From positions 16,205-22,682 of the forward strand of contig DGYV01000071.1 of assembly GCA_002398485.1 (NCBI GenBank): 6,478 nucleotides of DNA. Reading direction: 5' to 3'. Positions 6,292 to 6,478 of this stretch are shown here, one piece after another. Position numbers and translations under genes: made by a program. Under the pieces are notes generated by a model. It was not told the DNA's origin. It ran no database searches and saw nothing but the letters and a program-made list of their open reading frames with translations. Each line of letters starts with the position of its first letter. The stretch's first letter is position 1. The DNA is from Peptococcaceae bacterium UBA4997 (GTDB lineage: Bacteria > Bacillota > Dehalobacteriia > UBA4068 > UBA4997).

Positions 6292-6320
6292 TTGAATATG
6301 TTCTAAAAATATAATATAAT
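6292..6320 (+). promoter_or_regulatory. Leader promoter driving the CRISPR array
   Basis: TTGAAT at 6292-6297 (four of six to the -35 consensus) is followed after exactly 17 bases by TATAAT at 6315-6320, a perfect -10. A second TATAAT at 6310-6315 overlaps it but has a poor spacing of 12. Transcription would begin near 6327, about 67 bases before the first repeat, and read into the array, as expected for pre-crRNA synthesis. Confidence 0.7.
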
Positions 6321-6393
6321 AAGCTTTAAATAAAAGGGGGTGGACAAAAATAGTACCCAAAACCCTTATAAACAAAGCCTTTATCGTAAACGC

Positions 6394-6478
6394 GTTTTAA
6401 TCTATCCATATTGGAATGTAAATTGTGGTTGCAATCGGAACATTAGCGCAGTACATACGGTTTTAATCTATCCATATT
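6394..6478 (+). CRISPR. Leader-proximal end of a type I-B CRISPR array, cut by the window edge
   Basis: The first repeat occupies 6394-6423 (30 bases), the first spacer 6424-6459 (36 bases), and the second repeat starts at 6460, with 19 bases visible that match the first exactly. The repeat begins GTTTTAATCTATCC, has a short TCCA-TAT-TGGA hairpin in its middle (6404-6414) and ends ATGTAAAT. Cas6 of type I-B leaves the last eight bases as the crRNA 5' handle, so the handle here should be ATGTAAAT. Because only one full repeat is visible, its 3' border rests on comparison with other I-B repeats. The orientation, leader first and same strand as the cas genes, follows from cas2 and the promoter. 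How many spacers follow cannot be seen. Confidence 0.93.

Larger units (their letters stand above)
6216..6393 (+). other. CRISPR leader between cas2 and the array
   Basis: 178 AT-rich bases without an open frame separate the cas2 stop from the first repeat, in the position and length expected of a leader. It contains an inverted repeat at its distal end, a promoter in the middle, and a G5 tract at 6336-6340 just downstream of the predicted transcript start. The last bases before the repeat (about 6375-6393) would be the site recognised during integration. The role is inferred from position. Confidence 0.8.

Noticed and set aside
1..6478. An undescribed accessory or defence gene embedded in the locus
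   Set aside because: Every stretch is accounted for by cas genes, short junctions, the leader and the array. No unexplained open frame or gap large enough for another protein gene remains.

Overview
The window holds most of one canonical CRISPR-Cas locus, subtype I-B of the Cst1/Cst2/Cas5t lineage, read entirely on the + strand. In order it carries the 3' end of cas8, then cas7, cas5, cas3, cas4, cas1 and cas2, then a leader and the first repeat and spacer of the array. The AT-rich composition, strong Shine-Dalgarno sites, near-consensus -10 boxes and closest remembered protein patterns all suggest an anaerobic low-GC Firmicute, probably Clostridia. I cannot name a genus.

Layout: (1) The effector module, 1-2048, encodes the Cascade backbone. 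It consists of the C-terminal 122 residues of Cas8, Cas7 and Cas5, tightly packed, with cas7 and cas5 overlapping by 14 bases. A strong internal ribosome binding site and ATG inside the 3' end of cas8 should yield a separate 103-residue small subunit (Cas11b-type). cas6, the usual repeat-processing nuclease, is not in the window and probably lies upstream of cas8. (2) A terminator-like hairpin follows cas5 directly and is followed by a candidate promoter, so cas3 probably starts a second transcript. (3) The nuclease and adaptation module, 2141-6215, is cas3-cas4-cas1-cas2 with gaps of 6-16 bases. (4) The leader, 6216-6393, has a perfect 11-bp inverted repeat next to the cas2 stop and a well-formed promoter pointing into the array. 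(5) The array starts at 6394 with a 30-base repeat, a 36-base spacer and the first 19 bases of the second repeat, and runs off the window.

How the genes work together: Cas4-Cas1-Cas2 select, trim and insert new spacers at the leader end. The array transcript is cut by the off-window Cas6 to leave an 8-base 5' handle. Cas8, Cas7, Cas5 and the small subunit assemble around the crRNA to find targets, and Cas3 then unwinds and degrades the DNA. All catalytic residues I can place are intact, so the locus looks functional.

I see no previously undescribed system here. The most interesting points are the internally translated small subunit, a tandem duplication that doubles the cas5 ribosome binding site, the hairpin and promoter splitting the locus into two transcripts, and the inverted repeat in the distal leader.
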